Assembly (NCBI GenBank): GCA_016165875.1
Contig: JABBOT010000010.1
Location: forward strand, 13,417,357-13,481,356
DNA: 64,000 bases
Source of the DNA: Acanthopleura granulata
Lineage: Eukaryota; Mollusca; Polyplacophora; Chitonida; Chitonidae
Direction of reading: 5' to 3'
Below are positions 63,621-64,000 of this stretch, piece after piece. The notes beneath the pieces were generated by a model. That model saw nothing but the letters and a program-made list of their open reading frames with translations. It ran no database searches and was not told the DNA's origin. The position numbers and the translations under genes were made by a program. Numbering within the stretch: position 1 is the stretch's first letter; the number at the start of each line of letters is the position of its first letter.

Positions 63621-64000
63621 TATTTGAAAATAACAAATTGTGGATAATGAATCATGCAGTTTTAGATGTAATTGTGTACCGTGGAAACCAGCAAACAGTG
63701 AATGCAAATAGAGTGTCCCTTTAAAAACTGATGCTTTCCTCCAAAAATTTCCATTTAAAAGTGTTTTTGTATAGAAAAGATGTGGTTAAAGTTTAAAAGA
63801 GCAGTGCTTGTATACTTGTCTTAATTAGTGCTAGGGTTGATGGCACTGTACTCCAGGGCTCCATGTGTTGTATTTAATTAATTAGTGGTAGGGTTGATGG
63901 CACTGTACTCTAGGGCTCCATGTGTTGTATTTTACGTCACAATCAACTTCAGTTTCATGTTCAGAACCCTCATTTAATTTCGTCATAATATTCAGGTCTC
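63621..64000. other. Downstream flank, no gene recognised
   Basis: AT-rich sequence containing the 57-bp duplication listed separately; no coding sequence seen before the window ends. Confidence 0.5.
63820..63933. repeat. 57-bp tandem duplication
   Basis: TTAATTAGTGCTAGGGTTGA from about 63,821 recurs as AATTAGTGGTAGGGTTGATG from 63,880, each followed by GCACTGTACTC.AGGGCTCCA and TGTGTTGTATTT. The offset is 57 bp with only about two mismatches. Confidence 0.9.

Overview
The window is eukaryotic nuclear DNA from an animal. It is AT-rich, full of simple and tandem repeats, and nearly all non-coding. The one gene I can identify is a sine oculis-class homeobox gene of the Six1/2 subfamily, on the + strand in the last 12 kb. 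Two degraded copies of a SINE-like element begin or end in an ATTTATTTATTTGAT-type tail, next to a block reading AAGAATATTTCA. From memory, this resembles a tRNA-derived SINE common in mollusc genomes. With the very lophotrochozoan-looking Six1/2 protein, this suggests a mollusc or another spiralian such as a brachiopod, but the species cannot be fixed from the sequence.

Layout. Positions 1 to about 52,050 are a long stretch with no convincing protein-coding gene: open frames are short, lack recognisable domains and occur on both strands. It holds a diverged 66-bp tandem array (1.4-1.7 kb), two G-rich tracts, a 78-bp duplication (8.9 kb), a foldback MITE-like element (17.9 kb), two SINE fragments (22.8 and 35.1 kb), a 17-bp minisatellite (30.0 kb), CA/TA and TAAAA microsatellites, a 61-nt hairpin (35.3 kb), a very degenerate ~22-bp array (37.3-37.9 kb), a dispersed ~100-bp repeat pair (47.1 and 47.9 kb), and several GC-richer blocks that could be regulatory.

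A proximal promoter at about 52.1-52.3 kb carries an exact PBX/MEIS composite site, an adjacent RFX X-box-like site and a CCAAT box. Exon 1 (52,337-52,938) encodes the whole SIX domain and homeodomain. A ~9-kb intron follows. It contains three tandem repeats with ~65-bp periods, a second member of the MITE-like family, and a 2-kb array of 36-bp units just upstream of exon 2. Exon 2 (61,969-62,284) encodes a 104-residue Ser/Pro/Asp-rich C-terminal tail. The splice phases match exactly and give a predicted 305-residue protein (289 from the next in-frame ATG). Two AATAAA signals follow.

The picture is of a developmental transcription factor gene at the edge of a gene desert, a setting often rich in long-range enhancers. 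The most unusual element is the intronic 36-bp array. It is open in two forward frames and one reverse frame, looks like protein in six-frame translation, and repeats splice-site-like motifs about 200 bp before the true acceptor. I did not find a complete new multi-gene system here.
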